DNA from: Granulicella sp.
Lineage (GTDB): Bacteria > Acidobacteriota > Terriglobia > Terriglobales > Acidobacteriaceae
Assembly: GCA_027452215.1 (NCBI GenBank)
Contig: DAIDGQ010000009.1
Coordinates: 62,001-126,000 of the forward strand
DNA: 64,000 bases
Reading direction: 5' to 3'
Shown: one piece after another, positions 49,760-60,606 of the stretch
Layout: each line of letters begins with the position of its first letter
Numbering within the stretch: the first letter of the stretch is position 1
Made by a program: the position numbers and the translations under genes
Notes under the pieces: generated by a model
Told to the model about the DNA's origin: nothing
Seen by the model: the letters and a program-made list of their open reading frames with translations, nothing else
The model's database searches: none

Positions 49760-52700
49760 CTAGACGGACCCTCCATCAGAAATTACCTGCTGCTGATCAG
49801 TTTTACCCTCGTCGTCCCGACGACCGTATACCAGAAGGTAGACCGCTGGTACGAGAAACACCGTTACAACAACCGAAACCGAGAGGCCACCGATAATTGC
49901 TCGTGCAAGCGGAGCATATTGCTCGCTTCCTGCTTCCAGCCCAAGTGCCAATGGGATCATCCCAAGCAGCGTTGCGAGAGAGGTCATCAGAATCGGACGC
50001 AGGCGGATTTTGCAGGACTGAACCACCGACTCTCTGTAGCTCATTCCTCGACTATGCAGAATGCCTGCGAACTCCACAATCAGGATGCTGTTTGAGACCA
50101 CGATTCCAACCATCATGATCACACCCATCAGCGACATCACATTCAGCGTAGATCCAGTAATCACCAGCAGCACGATTACGCCCGCAAGTCCCGGCGGTAT
50201 CGCCATCAATATGATGAATGGGTCAATGAACGATGTGAACTGTGCCATAAGCAGCAGGTACACCAGAACCACAGCCAGAAGGATTCCAAGGCCGAATCGC
50301 AAAAACGAAGCGTCCATGCTCTGCACAGCCCCATGCATCAGCACACGCATGCCATTCGCCGTCGGAACGTCCTTGATCGCCCGGTTCACCTGCTTGCTCA
50401 CAGCATTCAGAGCCTCTGTTTTTGGCAGGACATACACATCGATTACGCGCCGCAGTTGATAGTGGTCGACCTCCGTCGGCGTGTCGATTCGCTGGGTAAA
50501 TACGACAGACCGGAGCGGCGTGTAGCTTTGACTGCCTTTGCCGCGAAGAGGGATGTTTCCTAGCTCCTCCATGTTCATGCGACCTATCTGCGGATTCGAG
50601 TATTGCACGGTAAGCATGTAGTTATTTCCAGACTTCGGATCGATCCAATAGCTCGGTGCAATCACACCATTCGAAGTGAGCGCCGTTATAACGTTGTCGA
50701 CAACATCCTTAGGTGTCAGCCCAATCAAACTGGCGCGTTCACGATCAATGTTCATTGCCAGCCCCGGGTACTTCAGGTCTTGCGGAATGAAAACAGCGGA
50801 GACGCTCTTCGATGTGCGAAGCTTCGTTGCAAGGTCCTCTGCGGCTGCAAACGCAGCCTTCTCATCACTGGAGGCAATTTGGATATCAATTGGCGCTGGA
50901 AGCCCTTGATTCACGACCGAGTCCACCAGGCCGCCAACCTGAAAGTAGGTAGTCAACTGCGGCAGTTGCGATGCAAGCGCATCTCTCACCTTTGTAATGT
51001 AGGCATAGCTCCCAATCTTATGCCCTTCATTCAGGCTCACCTGGACGAACGCAGTATCCATCGCGGAGTTTGGAGTGTAGATCGCGGAGAGATCCGGCGT
51101 AATCCCAATATTGGAGACAATCATGCCAAGATCAGCAGGTGCCACGACCTGCCGTATTATGGCCTCTACCTTACCGACGTCTTCGTTACTCACCTCGATA
51201 CGTGTGCCGCTCGGCATCTTCACGTTCACGATGAACTGTCCCGGATCAGTGCGAGGGAAATATGCGCGGCCCAGGAACGGCACAAATATTAAAATCACAA
51301 GTGCCGTCCCACCCAGCATCGCTGCGGTGGATAGTCCCGGAGACTGGAGCGTCCAGTCAGCCAGGCGTACATAGCGCTCCAGCATTCCCGCGAAGCCCAG
51401 GTTGAACAGGTCGACGCCGCGTTGGAATATCGAAGCCTTCCTCTTGGGATTGCCCTTTGACTTCGCATCAGCATTGGCTGTCGGATTAATTTTGCTGTTC
51501 TCTTCGTGTTCGATGCCAGCGTCATCCTTTGGTTTTGGATGAATAAATTTTGCGCAAAAGAGCGGGACCAGCGTCATCGAGAATAGATAAGACGCGAAGA
51601 TCGTGAACACAACCCCATACGCCAGATCAGTAAAGATGTATTTGCTAACTCCGTTGAGAATGAATACTGGAAAGAACACGACCGCCGTTGTTACCGTTGC
51701 TGCAAACACCGGAAGCGCGACCTCTGTGGCCCCATCTCCCGCGGCAACTTCCGCGGACGCACCTTCTTCCATGAAGCGAAAAATGTTCTCCAGCACAATA
51801 ACGGAGTTATCGATCAGGCGAGACAACACCAGAGCCAACCCGCCTAAGAGCATCGTATTGATTGCACCACCCATGGCGCTCACGATGAGGAGACAGGTCA
51901 GCACCGCGAGAGGAATGGCAATCAATGCAGCGATCGTCGCCCTCGGACTGCCAAGGAATACCAGGATCATCAGGCCGGTTAGTAGAAGCCCGATGCCCGC
52001 TTCTTTCAGCAGGTTCCTGATGGCTCCTTTTACAAATACAGACTGATCGAAGACCACTGCGGTCTTGAGACTGGAGGGGATATCGACCAATCTCTTCACG
52101 GCGGCACGCATGCCATTCACGATCGATATCGTGTTGCTCTTGCCTGCTTGCTTCAACACTGGAATATAGACGGAGCGCTGCCCATTGATACGAACAATAT
52201 TCGTCTGAATGGCTCCCGAATCCTCAGCGTGTCCTATATCTCCGACCAGCACAGAAGCGTTGCCGACAGAACGAAGAGGAATCGAGTTAATCTGATCAGG
52301 CGTCGGAATTTGACTGTTCGCATAGATATTGAAGTCCAGTGTCCCGATCCGCACGTCACCTGCCGGAAGAATCAGATTGGAGTCGTTCACGCTCCCGACA
52401 ACATCCATCACGCTCATGTTGTGAGCTTCGAGCTTCAGTGGATCTACAAAGACTTGAATCTGTCGATAAGTGCCGCCGAATGGTTGGGGGACCGACGCTC
52501 CCTGCACATTCGCAATCTGATCGCGAACGCTGAACTGCGCAAGATCCTTGAGTTGGGTCTCGTCCAATCCTTTGCCTTCCAGTGTCACCAGACAGATGGG
52601 TTGACTAGATGCCGTCATCCCCAGCACGACTGGAGGCAGCGTCCCCGGAGGCAGGCGTCTCAGATCCGCGAGCGCCAGATTGGCAATGTTACTCAGCGCC

Positions 52701-53002
52701 GAATCGCCATTCGTTCCCGGACGAAAATACACCTTGATAAGGCTCACTCCCGTGAGGGACCGTGACTCTATATGTTCTATATTCGCGCCTAGCGTAAAGA
52801 ATCGTTCGAACGTATCCGTGATATCGGCTTCAATCTGCTCCGGTGGCATCCCAGAATAGAAAGTCGCGACTACGACCACCGGAATATCGATCTCTGGAAA
52901 TAGATCCACAGGCATCGTAGTCATATTGACGATGCCAACCACAAAGATCGCCAGACACACCATGAGAATCGTGTACGGATAGCGCAACGCGAACTTTGGC
53001 AC
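49760..53002 (-). CDS. RND efflux transporter permease (AcrB/MdtB-like)
   Basis: 1080 aa; YPYTILMVCLAIFVVGIVNMTTMPVDLFPEIDIPVVVVATFYSGMPPEQIEADIT...; RND repeats throughout. Confidence 0.96.
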   Translation of the reverse strand: MPKFALRYPYTILMVCLAIFVVGIVNMTTMPVDLFPEIDIPVVVVATFYSGMPPEQIEADITDTFERFFTLGANIEHIESRSLTGVSLIKVYFRPGTNGDSALSNIANLALADLRRLPPGTLPPVVLGMTASSQPICLVTLEGKGLDETQLKDLAQFSVRDQIANVQGASVPQPFGGTYRQIQVFVDPLKLEAHNMSVMDVVGSVNDSNLILPAGDVRIGTLDFNIYANSQIPTPDQINSIPLRSVGNASVLVGDIGHAEDSGAIQTNIVRINGQRSVYIPVLKQAGKSNTISIVNGMRAAVKRLVDIPSSLKTAVVFDQSVFVKGAIRNLLKEAGIGLLLTGLMILVFLGSPRATIAALIAIPLAVLTCLLIVSAMGGAINTMLLGGLALVLSRLIDNSVIVLENIFRFMEEGASAEVAAGDGATEVALPVFAATVTTAVVFFPVFILNGVSKYIFTDLAYGVVFTIFASYLFSMTLVPLFCAKFIHPKPKDDAGIEHEENSKINPTANADAKSKGNPKRKASIFQRGVDLFNLGFAGMLERYVRLADWTLQSPGLSTAAMLGGTALVILIFVPFLGRAYFPRTDPGQFIVNVKMPSGTRIEVSNEDVGKVEAIIRQVVAPADLGMIVSNIGITPDLSAIYTPNSAMDTAFVQVSLNEGHKIGSYAYITKVRDALASQLPQLTTYFQVGGLVDSVVNQGLPAPIDIQIASSDEKAAFAAAEDLATKLRTSKSVSAVFIPQDLKYPGLAMNIDRERASLIGLTPKDVVDNVITALTSNGVIAPSYWIDPKSGNNYMLTVQYSNPQIGRMNMEELGNIPLRGKGSQSYTPLRSVVFTQRIDTPTEVDHYQLRRVIDVYVLPKTEALNAVSKQVNRAIKDVPTANGMRVLMHGAVQSMDASFLRFGLGILLAVVLVYLLLMAQFTSFIDPFIILMAIPPGLAGVIVLLVITGSTLNVMSLMGVIMMVGIVVSNSILIVEFAGILHSRGMSYRESVVQSCKIRLRPILMTSLATLLGMIPLALGLEAGSEQYAPLARAIIGGLSVSVVVTVFLVPAVYLLVYGRRDDEGKTDQQQVISDGGSV

Positions 53003-54264
53003 TATTGGCCACCTCTCGCATTCCCCTGAGTATCTGTGACTCCACCTTCCTCACGCATCATGTCGCTAGCCGGTTCCTCTTGTATACGCGGAATCACCTG
53101 CTCTTTCTCGTGAAAGCGTGCTGCGTCTCCGAGTAATACTCGATCGCCAGCCTGAAGACCGCTGATGACTTCCACCAGGGTAGAGCCCCGCAAACCTAAT
53201 TTGACCGTCCGTTGCTCTACTTGATTATTCGGAGTCAGTGCCCACACGACCCCAGTTGCTCCCGCACCTTGCACTGCGACCACAGGGATCGTCAATATGT
53301 TTTCCCGATGCTCCAACTGCAGATACGTGTTTGCATACATGCCTGGGGTGATGGCCAGTGTTGGGTTTGGCACATCCACCTCGGTCTGCATCGTCCGAGT
53401 GCTTAGATCCAGATTTCGAGTAAAGCGCACGATCTTCCCATCCAGGTTCTGGTCGAGAGCATCGATGCGAATCTGCACGATGTCACCTATATGGACGTAA
53501 CGCACGGCATCCTCCGGTACCGGCACTCGCAGGCGGAGCAGACCACTTTGGGCCAGCTTGATCAGCGGCATGGTCTGGGTCTCCGAGTTCGTTCCTTGTT
53601 GCAGCAAGACTCCTGTATCCGCATACCGCCACGCCACGATGCCATCCAGTGGGGCTATGACATTGGTATACGCTTTGAGCGCTCCTACGCGCTCCTGATC
53701 CGCTGCCGCGGCATTTGCGCCCTGCTTCGCTCCGGACAGGTTGGCGAGCGCGGCGTCTAACTGCTCCTGTGATGCCTCTGCCTGTGAACGTGCGTTGTCC
53801 AGTTCCTGTTCTGCAATCAAGCCCGGACGTTGCTCCGCCGCTTTCGCCAGGCGATCATAGTTCGCCTGAACCGCCACATGCAGCGATCTCGCCCGGCTTA
53901 CCTCGTGCTCTGCGGCGTTGATCGCGGTCTGGGACCGAAGCGCTTCGGATTGAGTGCTGCGATACTGCGCACTCAACTCCGGAACTTCCAAAGTCGCTAA
54001 TACCTCTCCCGTGTGAACTCGATCCCCTATATCGACATTAATGCTCCGCACATAGCCGGACACCTTCGCATGAACGTCCACCACCTGGTAAGCCTGAAAC
54101 TGCCCAGCCAGACTAAGCAAGTGCGATATGTTTCCACGTTGCACAATCGCAACCGCAGCATATGTCGGAGGAGGTTGGTTCGATTCTCCTCCCCTACACC
54201 CTGAGAGAGAGAGTGCCCCCACGTACATCACTGTCAGGCACCCTGGAATACGCCACGTTCGCAT
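53002..54264 (-). CDS. RND periplasmic adaptor (MFP) lipoprotein
   Basis: LSLSGCRGGE lipobox; VDVHAKVSGYVRSINVDIGDRVHTGEVLATLEVPEL; start likely internal Met of ORF 53002..54300. Confidence 0.93.
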   Translation of the reverse strand: MRTWRIPGCLTVMYVGALSLSGCRGGESNQPPPTYAAVAIVQRGNISHLLSLAGQFQAYQVVDVHAKVSGYVRSINVDIGDRVHTGEVLATLEVPELSAQYRSTQSEALRSQTAINAAEHEVSRARSLHVAVQANYDRLAKAAEQRPGLIAEQELDNARSQAEASQEQLDAALANLSGAKQGANAAAADQERVGALKAYTNVIAPLDGIVAWRYADTGVLLQQGTNSETQTMPLIKLAQSGLLRLRVPVPEDAVRYVHIGDIVQIRIDALDQNLDGKIVRFTRNLDLSTRTMQTEVDVPNPTLAITPGMYANTYLQLEHRENILTIPVVAVQGAGATGVVWALTPNNQVEQRTVKLGLRGSTLVEVISGLQAGDRVLLGDAARFHEKEQVIPRIQEEPASDMMREEGGVTDTQGNARGGQ

Positions 54265-54574
54265 ACTAGAAGTCACTCCACTTGCAGGGTTGACAAGCAC
54301 CTGTTCCGCTCCACCTCCTTAGGTTGCGACTGGAGGTGAGTAACGCTGCCGGCTCGACTTACGCCAGGAATGCAATACAACTCTGATGCGCAAGACCTAT
54401 TTTCGAGTTGTGCTATCGCAATTCCTGGATCCCTAAGATTCGCAGTCGAGATTCCTCGGATGCTCAATGTTCCATGGCGCTTCGTCTGCCTCCTGTTCTG
54501 TCTTCAGCAGCACATGCAGCGGAGCCTGCGTTCGATCCATAGAGTGGCCAGGAAACCGCGCCGGATCTGCCGCC

Positions 54575-55450
54575 TCAATTATTGCTACGTCCTGCTCGGA
54601 TAGACAAGACGGGGCAGGCCGCTCTGGTGAGCAACTGGTAAGCAAAACTCGTATGAAGATGCCGGCCCAGCTGCGAATCCGCGTGAACCCCAAGAACGAT
54701 AAGTCTTTCGGGATCAACCTCCGTTCGCCTCAGTATCTGGTTTAAGTCGACCATTTGGTTGCGATGAAACTCCGATGTACACCAGGGGTCGGTTACCTCC
54801 GGCATCGCGTCCCCTAGAGCATTGCAATACTCTTCCGCCGACCTCACATCTTGCTCAGAGGGAGGCGATGAAATATGGCATACTTCAACCGGAACGTGAA
54901 ACTCTCTTCCCAGCATCCTCGCGTATGGCGCTGCAGTCGCCGCTTCTGGTGTCAGGTCGGAGCAGTAAAGTATGTCTTTCAGTTTGAGACTCAAATCCAA
55001 CCCTGCGGGAACGTGCGAGCCGATGGAAAGTGTCGGGCAGGATACCGCCAATAAAATCTTTTCAGTATTTGATCCAATCAGAAGATGTTCCACCCCCCGA
55101 TGGACGCCGTGGACCCCGAGGACCAAAAGGTCCGGAGGATGAGCTCTCGCCTGACTCAGTATCACCTGGCACGGCGTGCCGGCTTCGATCACTTCCTCGA
55201 CATCAAGACCAGTGCGACGAAGCCCCGCAGCCAACGCATCCAGACGCTCCCTCGCCGCCATTCGAGACAGGCTCGGTCGGCTTGTCATTAGCTCTGCCTC
55301 TTCCGCAGGAGATGACAACTCCAGTGCATGCAGGAGTACAACGGTGGCTTTGAAATGATGCGCAAATGCCACCGCATAGTCCAGAGCCAACCGGGAGTTC
55401 TCCAGAAAGTCAGTTGCGAAAAGAATCCGCTTCATCTTCAGTTCATGCAT
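54575..55450 (-). CDS. Universal stress protein (two UspA domains)
   Basis: MKRILFATDFLENSRLALDYAVAFAHHFKATVVLLHALE...LLVLGVHGVHRGVEHLLIGSNTEKILLAVSCPTLSI. Confidence 0.93.
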   Translation of the reverse strand: MHELKMKRILFATDFLENSRLALDYAVAFAHHFKATVVLLHALELSSPAEEAELMTSRPSLSRMAARERLDALAAGLRRTGLDVEEVIEAGTPCQVILSQARAHPPDLLVLGVHGVHRGVEHLLIGSNTEKILLAVSCPTLSIGSHVPAGLDLSLKLKDILYCSDLTPEAATAAPYARMLGREFHVPVEVCHISSPPSEQDVRSAEEYCNALGDAMPEVTDPWCTSEFHRNQMVDLNQILRRTEVDPERLIVLGVHADSQLGRHLHTSFAYQLLTRAACPVLSIRAGRSNN

Positions 55451-55828
55451 AATGGCCCTCCCGCAAGACGATTGGTCACCACAAACAACCTCGGGCTGCT
55501 AAGGGCGAACGGAGCGGAGTCGTCATTTCAGGCAGCCGCACTACAGCCATTTAGCACTGCGACATAAGATACTACTCACTCGGATTTCGCGTTGCCTTCG
55601 GAGTCGCACTCGACCTGCGAACGAGGCGCGGGAGACTTCCACATGCGCAGTGCTCACGCGTGAAGTTCAGACGAACCTGCTGCTTCGAGCCCAGATTCTT
55701 ACCTGCGTCATCAGGCCAGCCTGCTCGGTCAGACGGCTGTGTTCAGGCTTTCCAGGGATGCGCCAATAGCAGCGCCTTAAAAGACAAGGCCCCTCGAAAT
55801 GATCTTCGAAAGGGCTCGTGCAGAAAAA

Positions 55829-55905
55829 TGGTCGGGACGACTAGATTCGAACTAGCGACCTCACCCACCCCAAGGGTGCGCTCTACCAGGCTGAGCCACG
55901 TCCCG
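55829..55905 (-). tRNA. tRNA-Pro (anticodon GGG), CCA encoded
   Basis: Reverse complement CGGGACG TG GCTC AGCCTGGTA GAGC G CACCC TTGGGGT GGGTG AGGTC GCTAG TTCGAAT CTAGT CGTCCCG ACCA folds as a cloverleaf. Confidence 0.95.
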
Positions 55906-56120
55906 ACTTGCTACGATTGCCTCTCACCACGATGAGCAAGAAGCAGGGGTTCCTCTAGTCTACATCAAGCAAGCCGCCCCGTTCAGCATGGGCCCCTCCC
56001 TTCAGAAAATCTGCCTGAATCGACCAAGACCTCCACCCAAAGCGCGCCCTAGCAAGCGGCCCACGCCCTTCAAAAGACCCTCTCGATCCCCGCTAACGTA
56101 ACCGCCTGCCCGGTCACCCG

Positions 56121-57032
56121 CTAAGGAATGATATAAATCGAAGCCGACGCAGTCGCGGCGAGGATCCCTGCAACATTCGCCCCAATATTCCGGAGGTAGC
56201 TGAAGGGAATATAGATCACGTCATCCGGCTGGAGAGGCACGTCCGGCCTCTTGCCCTTCTGTATCAGGCTGAAATTCATCGGGATCTCCTGATACCCGCC
56301 GTCAGCCAATCGCCGAATCAATCGGGCGTGCGAGGGAACCGCTGAAGGCTGGGTTCCACCCGCTAAGGACACCGCCTGCATCGCCGTCAGTTGTGAGTGA
56401 TTGTTCTGCATCACAATTCCGCTCGGCCGATTCACGTCGCCTAGAACGTACGCGATCGCAGCATGGGGAACCAGCACAATGTCGCCAGGATAGACCTCCA
56501 CCTGGTCCTTCATCGCCTGGTTCGCATCGTTGGACAGATCGTACGTAATGGGCTTGATCGAACGATCTCTCCGCTGGATCGTCACGTGGCGGTCGGCGAC
56601 ATCGGTCAGGCCACCTGCGAGAGCGACAGCATCCAGTACCGAGCGCGGCGCAGTAATGGGGAAGACTCCGGGCAGCTTCACCTGTCCTAAAACCGAGATC
56701 GATTGCGTCGCGTATTGGTCAACCGTAACCGTCACCGCAGGATGGTTCATGAAGTGGGAGCTGATTAGAAAGTCCTGAATCTTTTGCGCCGCTGCGGCCG
56801 GCGTAAGCCCCGCAACCTTCAGCGTCCCGACACCGACCAGCGGTATCTCTCCTGAGTCCGTGACGCGGGGATGCTGTTCCATCTCTGGTGTGTCGAGCAC
56901 CTGCACGTGGAGCAGATCTCCCGGCCCAATCAGCAGGGATTCCTGCGCGAATATACCGGGGCACACGGCCATCACTACCAACAATGAGAAGAAGGCGATC
57001 CAGCGGGACATGAGCATCTCAGACTCCATCAT
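56121..57032 (-). CDS. Polysaccharide export protein (Wza/SLBB family)
   Basis: LLIGPGDLLHVQVLDTPEMEQHPRVTDSGEIPLVGVGTLKVAGLTPAAAAQKIQDFL...SISVLGQVKLPGVFPI. Confidence 0.93.
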   Translation of the reverse strand: MMESEMLMSRWIAFFSLLVVMAVCPGIFAQESLLIGPGDLLHVQVLDTPEMEQHPRVTDSGEIPLVGVGTLKVAGLTPAAAAQKIQDFLISSHFMNHPAVTVTVDQYATQSISVLGQVKLPGVFPITAPRSVLDAVALAGGLTDVADRHVTIQRRDRSIKPITYDLSNDANQAMKDQVEVYPGDIVLVPHAAIAYVLGDVNRPSGIVMQNNHSQLTAMQAVSLAGGTQPSAVPSHARLIRRLADGGYQEIPMNFSLIQKGKRPDVPLQPDDVIYIPFSYLRNIGANVAGILAATASASIYIIP

Positions 57033-59323
57033 GTGGTTTTGTAATACGTCGAACCCGCATAGCCGAAGTAATCGGCATAGCTGACGGAACCTCGATCGAC
57101 ACCATTCAGAACAACATGGACGTCGCCGTCGGAACCCGAAGCGAGTAAGTGGTAAGCGCGATCAAGCGACTTCTTCGTCGTAAACTCGTATCGCGCTACG
57201 AGCAGTGTCATATCGGCCCACTGCGCAAGGATGAGCGGATCCGTTACATCAAGAATCGAGGGACTGTCGACGACAACGTAGTCGAAGCTATCCTTCCATT
57301 GGCTCAGAAGTTCGCGGCACCGGTCGCTGCTCAGCAGTTCCGTGGGAAATTGTGTCGCTGCGCCAGCCGGAATCATCTGCATCTTCCCGCAGCCCGGAAC
57401 CTCGTTGGTCTGCAGCGTCTGATTTGGATTCGAGAGTAGCTGGCTGAGCCCTGGAACGGAGCCCCCCGAGGGATCAGTAAATCGAGTCTGCTCATTTTGC
57501 CGCAGATCGCCATCGACGAAGAGAACTCGTTTGCCGGCCTGAGCCAGCAGTGCAGCGAGGTTGCCAGCGACGGTTGTCTTTCCCTCTCCGGGCACAGAAC
57601 TTGTCACCAGAATCAACTTGGGAGCAGGCATTGCACGTGAGGAGAGGATGGACATCCGCAGCCTTCGCAAAGCCTCGGCGAACGCGCTCATCGGCTGCTC
57701 GAGGACGACGAGCGGGCTGGTCGTCCTCGTCGATCTTCCTGCAAAGCCAGCCAGCGCGGGAAGGCCAAAGAACGACCGGCGATCGGATGAATCCAGCGAG
57801 GGCAACACCGCGGAAAGTCGGTGCCCGATAGACTCTTCAACCCCGCCGAAGGATTGAATCGTGTCGTCGGTCAAATCGGAATAGAGAGCCCCGCAGGCCC
57901 CCAGGAAGAGTCCCAGGAAGATCGCGGCCGCAAGGTACAGGGGAGGATTGGGCGACGACGGCTTGGCCGAAACCCGAGCAGGACTTACAACTGAGATGTT
58001 GGAGGATCGTAGCCCTTCAATGACGCCCGCCTCTCTCAATCGTTTTGAGAGATCTTCATAGAGCGCGCGGCTGTTATCGGCTTCCTGCTTGGCTATGCCA
58101 TATTCAATCGCGCGGTCGTTAGACTTCTCAGCCTGCTCCTTGCGCTCGTTGTAGACCGCCAGCTGCTTATCTTCGGCGCCTCGCGCAGCCTCGTAGTCAT
58201 TCTTCGCGCGCTCACCGATGCGGCGAATCTCTGCGTCCACAGATTTGTCGAGGCTGGCAAGATTGGATCGTTCGTCGGCAAGCTTTGGATAGTCCGCGCC
58301 GAACTTCGAGGTGTCCTGCGCTAACTGTGCCGCTGCCGTCGCTTGCTGCGTACGCAGATTCTGGAGAAGAGCAAAGGCGCTCTGCGCCGAAGTGGAGTTC
58401 GCCGGGCCGGCACCCGCTAATCCGGAAATCATGTCCGGATCTCCATTGCGAATCGTCTCGTACAGCGCTCCCTTCATGATGCGATTCGATGTTGCGGTGG
58501 TCAGCGCGTTGGTCGCCTGCTGCAACTGATCCAGCGTCGAGCTATAGAGTTGGTCGCGCCCCTGAGCATCTTCTCCCATGCTGTACACGCCGGCATACCG
58601 CTGTAGTGCGACGACGCGTGCCTGCAGGTCATGGGCCTGTCTCTTCAGGTCAGCCATCTGGCCGCCGAGCCATTCTGAAGTCTGATTGGTCGCTGCGTTG
58701 CGAGTATTAAATCCGTAGTCCACCAGAGCATGAATCAAGTCATTCACCACTGCTGCCGCGATCTTCGGATCAGAGTCAATGTAATCAATCTGGATCAGCC
58801 GAGTGCCTGCAACAGTCTTCACCTTCAGGTGGCTGCTGAAGACCTTCGTGACATAACTCCTCCTCCGCGGCGAGTCTTCAAGTGAAGACCCCGATGGATC
58901 AGCAATCCCCTTCGGTGAAAAGATCCCAAGCACTGCGCCGACAGGACTCCAGTGAGGTTTAAAGTCCTTCGTCTTCTCAAGATCCAGGTCGTTGATGACC
59001 TTCAGCGCCAGTGTGTCGGACTGCAGAATCTCTACCTCCGTCTGGAGATCGAGACTGGCATTCAGAGCGTCTCCCATTTCGCCGGGCGACGACGTCATGA
59101 GGCTGTCAAGACCGAGCAGATCTTCGCTGCTCCTCTGCACCTCAATCACCGCAGTTGATTTGTAGTGAGGAGTCGCGAGGACACAATAGAGCGCTACAAC
59201 CACGAAAAGCGAGGCTGTTGTGGCGACAAGAATACGTCTGCGCTGGCGGAAGACCGCAAGAATTGCACCAATGGTCAGATCAGAACTGGACTGCGCACTT
59301 TTCACGGTATTGCTTGCTCGCAT
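57029..59323 (-). CDS. Polysaccharide biosynthesis tyrosine autokinase (Wzc family)
   Basis: Wzz-like N-terminus, LILVTSSVPGEGKTTVAGNLAALLAQAGKRVLFVDGDLR kinase motif, Tyr-rich tail SYADYFGYAGSTYYKTT; 4-nt overlap with the export gene. Confidence 0.95.
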   Translation of the reverse strand: MRASNTVKSAQSSSDLTIGAILAVFRQRRRILVATTASLFVVVALYCVLATPHYKSTAVIEVQRSSEDLLGLDSLMTSSPGEMGDALNASLDLQTEVEILQSDTLALKVINDLDLEKTKDFKPHWSPVGAVLGIFSPKGIADPSGSSLEDSPRRRSYVTKVFSSHLKVKTVAGTRLIQIDYIDSDPKIAAAVVNDLIHALVDYGFNTRNAATNQTSEWLGGQMADLKRQAHDLQARVVALQRYAGVYSMGEDAQGRDQLYSSTLDQLQQATNALTTATSNRIMKGALYETIRNGDPDMISGLAGAGPANSTSAQSAFALLQNLRTQQATAAAQLAQDTSKFGADYPKLADERSNLASLDKSVDAEIRRIGERAKNDYEAARGAEDKQLAVYNERKEQAEKSNDRAIEYGIAKQEADNSRALYEDLSKRLREAGVIEGLRSSNISVVSPARVSAKPSSPNPPLYLAAAIFLGLFLGACGALYSDLTDDTIQSFGGVEESIGHRLSAVLPSLDSSDRRSFFGLPALAGFAGRSTRTTSPLVVLEQPMSAFAEALRRLRMSILSSRAMPAPKLILVTSSVPGEGKTTVAGNLAALLAQAGKRVLFVDGDLRQNEQTRFTDPSGGSVPGLSQLLSNPNQTLQTNEVPGCGKMQMIPAGAATQFPTELLSSDRCRELLSQWKDSFDYVVVDSPSILDVTDPLILAQWADMTLLVARYEFTTKKSLDRAYHLLASGSDGDVHVVLNGVDRGSVSYADYFGYAGSTYYKTT

Positions 59324-59634
59324 GTTCCTTCTTCAGGGCAAAAATGACAGACGCGGGATGATTGCGTGGTGAGGAAAGCGTCACGGTCGCAGACGCATTC
59401 GTTGACGGGCGACTGTCTAGAATCCTCGCTCTTCCTTCAGTGAGACTTTTCACATAGTGTATGGCGTATCATCTACGCTGTACAGCGTTTGTTGCGTCGC
59501 CGGAGTATCCGCTGAGAGCCTCCAGGTTTTGCCTTTGTGTACAAATGCTTTGCGCTGAACCCTTTCAAATGAATGCCGATCCTCGCGGCTTCGCAGAGAT
59601 GATCGTGAAGTCCCGAATCTGAGGGGAGGATGTA

Positions 59635-60606
59635 TTGGATCAACAGGCGCCAATTGTTACGGTCGTCATCCCAACCTTCAATCGTCCTCAGTTTCTTCTG
59701 CGCGCTATCGACAGCGTCCTGCGTCAGACCTTCACCCATCTTGAAATCGTAGTCGTCATTGATGGGCCAGATACTGCCTCCCGGCATGCGATCGAACAAC
59801 TCCATGAGCCAAGGCTGAGATACGTTGAATTACCTGAGAGGGTAGGGGGAGCCGAGGCTCGCAATATAGGAGCAAGCTCCGCGAACGGCAACTGGATTGC
59901 ACTTCTGGATGATGATGACGAATGGCTCCCCAATAAACTGGAGCGGCAGCTAGTCCCCGTTCAGTCCAGCCAGAACAATGGAATACTTGTGACCTCGCGC
60001 TACATCTGTCATGCACCAGGAGCAGCGGATGTCGTACGTCCGCGTCGACTGCCCAAACAAGGCGAACCCATCTCAGAGTTCATGTTCGACTATCTGTGCT
60101 ACTTCCAGACATCAACTTTCCTATGCTCAAAATCGCTGTATCTCCGAGTGCCCTTCGACGGCACCCTACCCTTCTTTCAGGACATAGACTGGTTCCTTCG
60201 GGTAAGTCAGGATAGAGCCTTTGACTTAGTCGTCATCGATGAGCCGCTATCGATCTACCATGTGCCGGCGGGGCGCACGAGCATCACCAGCGATTTGAAC
60301 TGGCAGGCACGGCTGGAGTGGGGAAGGAGTCGCCGGCATTTATTGAGCAGGCGAGCGTATTCCCGATTCATCATCGGAACGTGTGTAGGCCGAGCCGTGC
60401 AGGATGGCGCTGGCTGGAAGGGATTCGTAACTCTATTAAAGGAAGCAGTAATCCAAGGATCGGCGACGCCCTATCTCGTCGTGCTCCTGTGCGGAGCCTA
60501 CATCCTTCCTCCCAAATATCGAAAGCAACTCCGTGACAGGCTCTTTTTCGCGAAAGCCAAAACGTTACCGGATCCATTGGCGGATCGAGCCTCGAACTAT
60601 GAATGA
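59635..60606 (+). CDS. Family 2 glycosyltransferase
   Basis: MDQQAPIVTVVIPTFNRPQFLLRAIDSVLRQTFTHLEIVVVIDGPD...IALLDDDDEWLPNKLERQL; TTG start. Confidence 0.93.
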   Translation: MDQQAPIVTVVIPTFNRPQFLLRAIDSVLRQTFTHLEIVVVIDGPDTASRHAIEQLHEPRLRYVELPERVGGAEARNIGASSANGNWIALLDDDDEWLPNKLERQLVPVQSSQNNGILVTSRYICHAPGAADVVRPRRLPKQGEPISEFMFDYLCYFQTSTFLCSKSLYLRVPFDGTLPFFQDIDWFLRVSQDRAFDLVVIDEPLSIYHVPAGRTSITSDLNWQARLEWGRSRRHLLSRRAYSRFIIGTCVGRAVQDGAGWKGFVTLLKEAVIQGSATPYLVVLLCGAYILPPKYRKQLRDRLFFAKAKTLPDPLADRASNYE

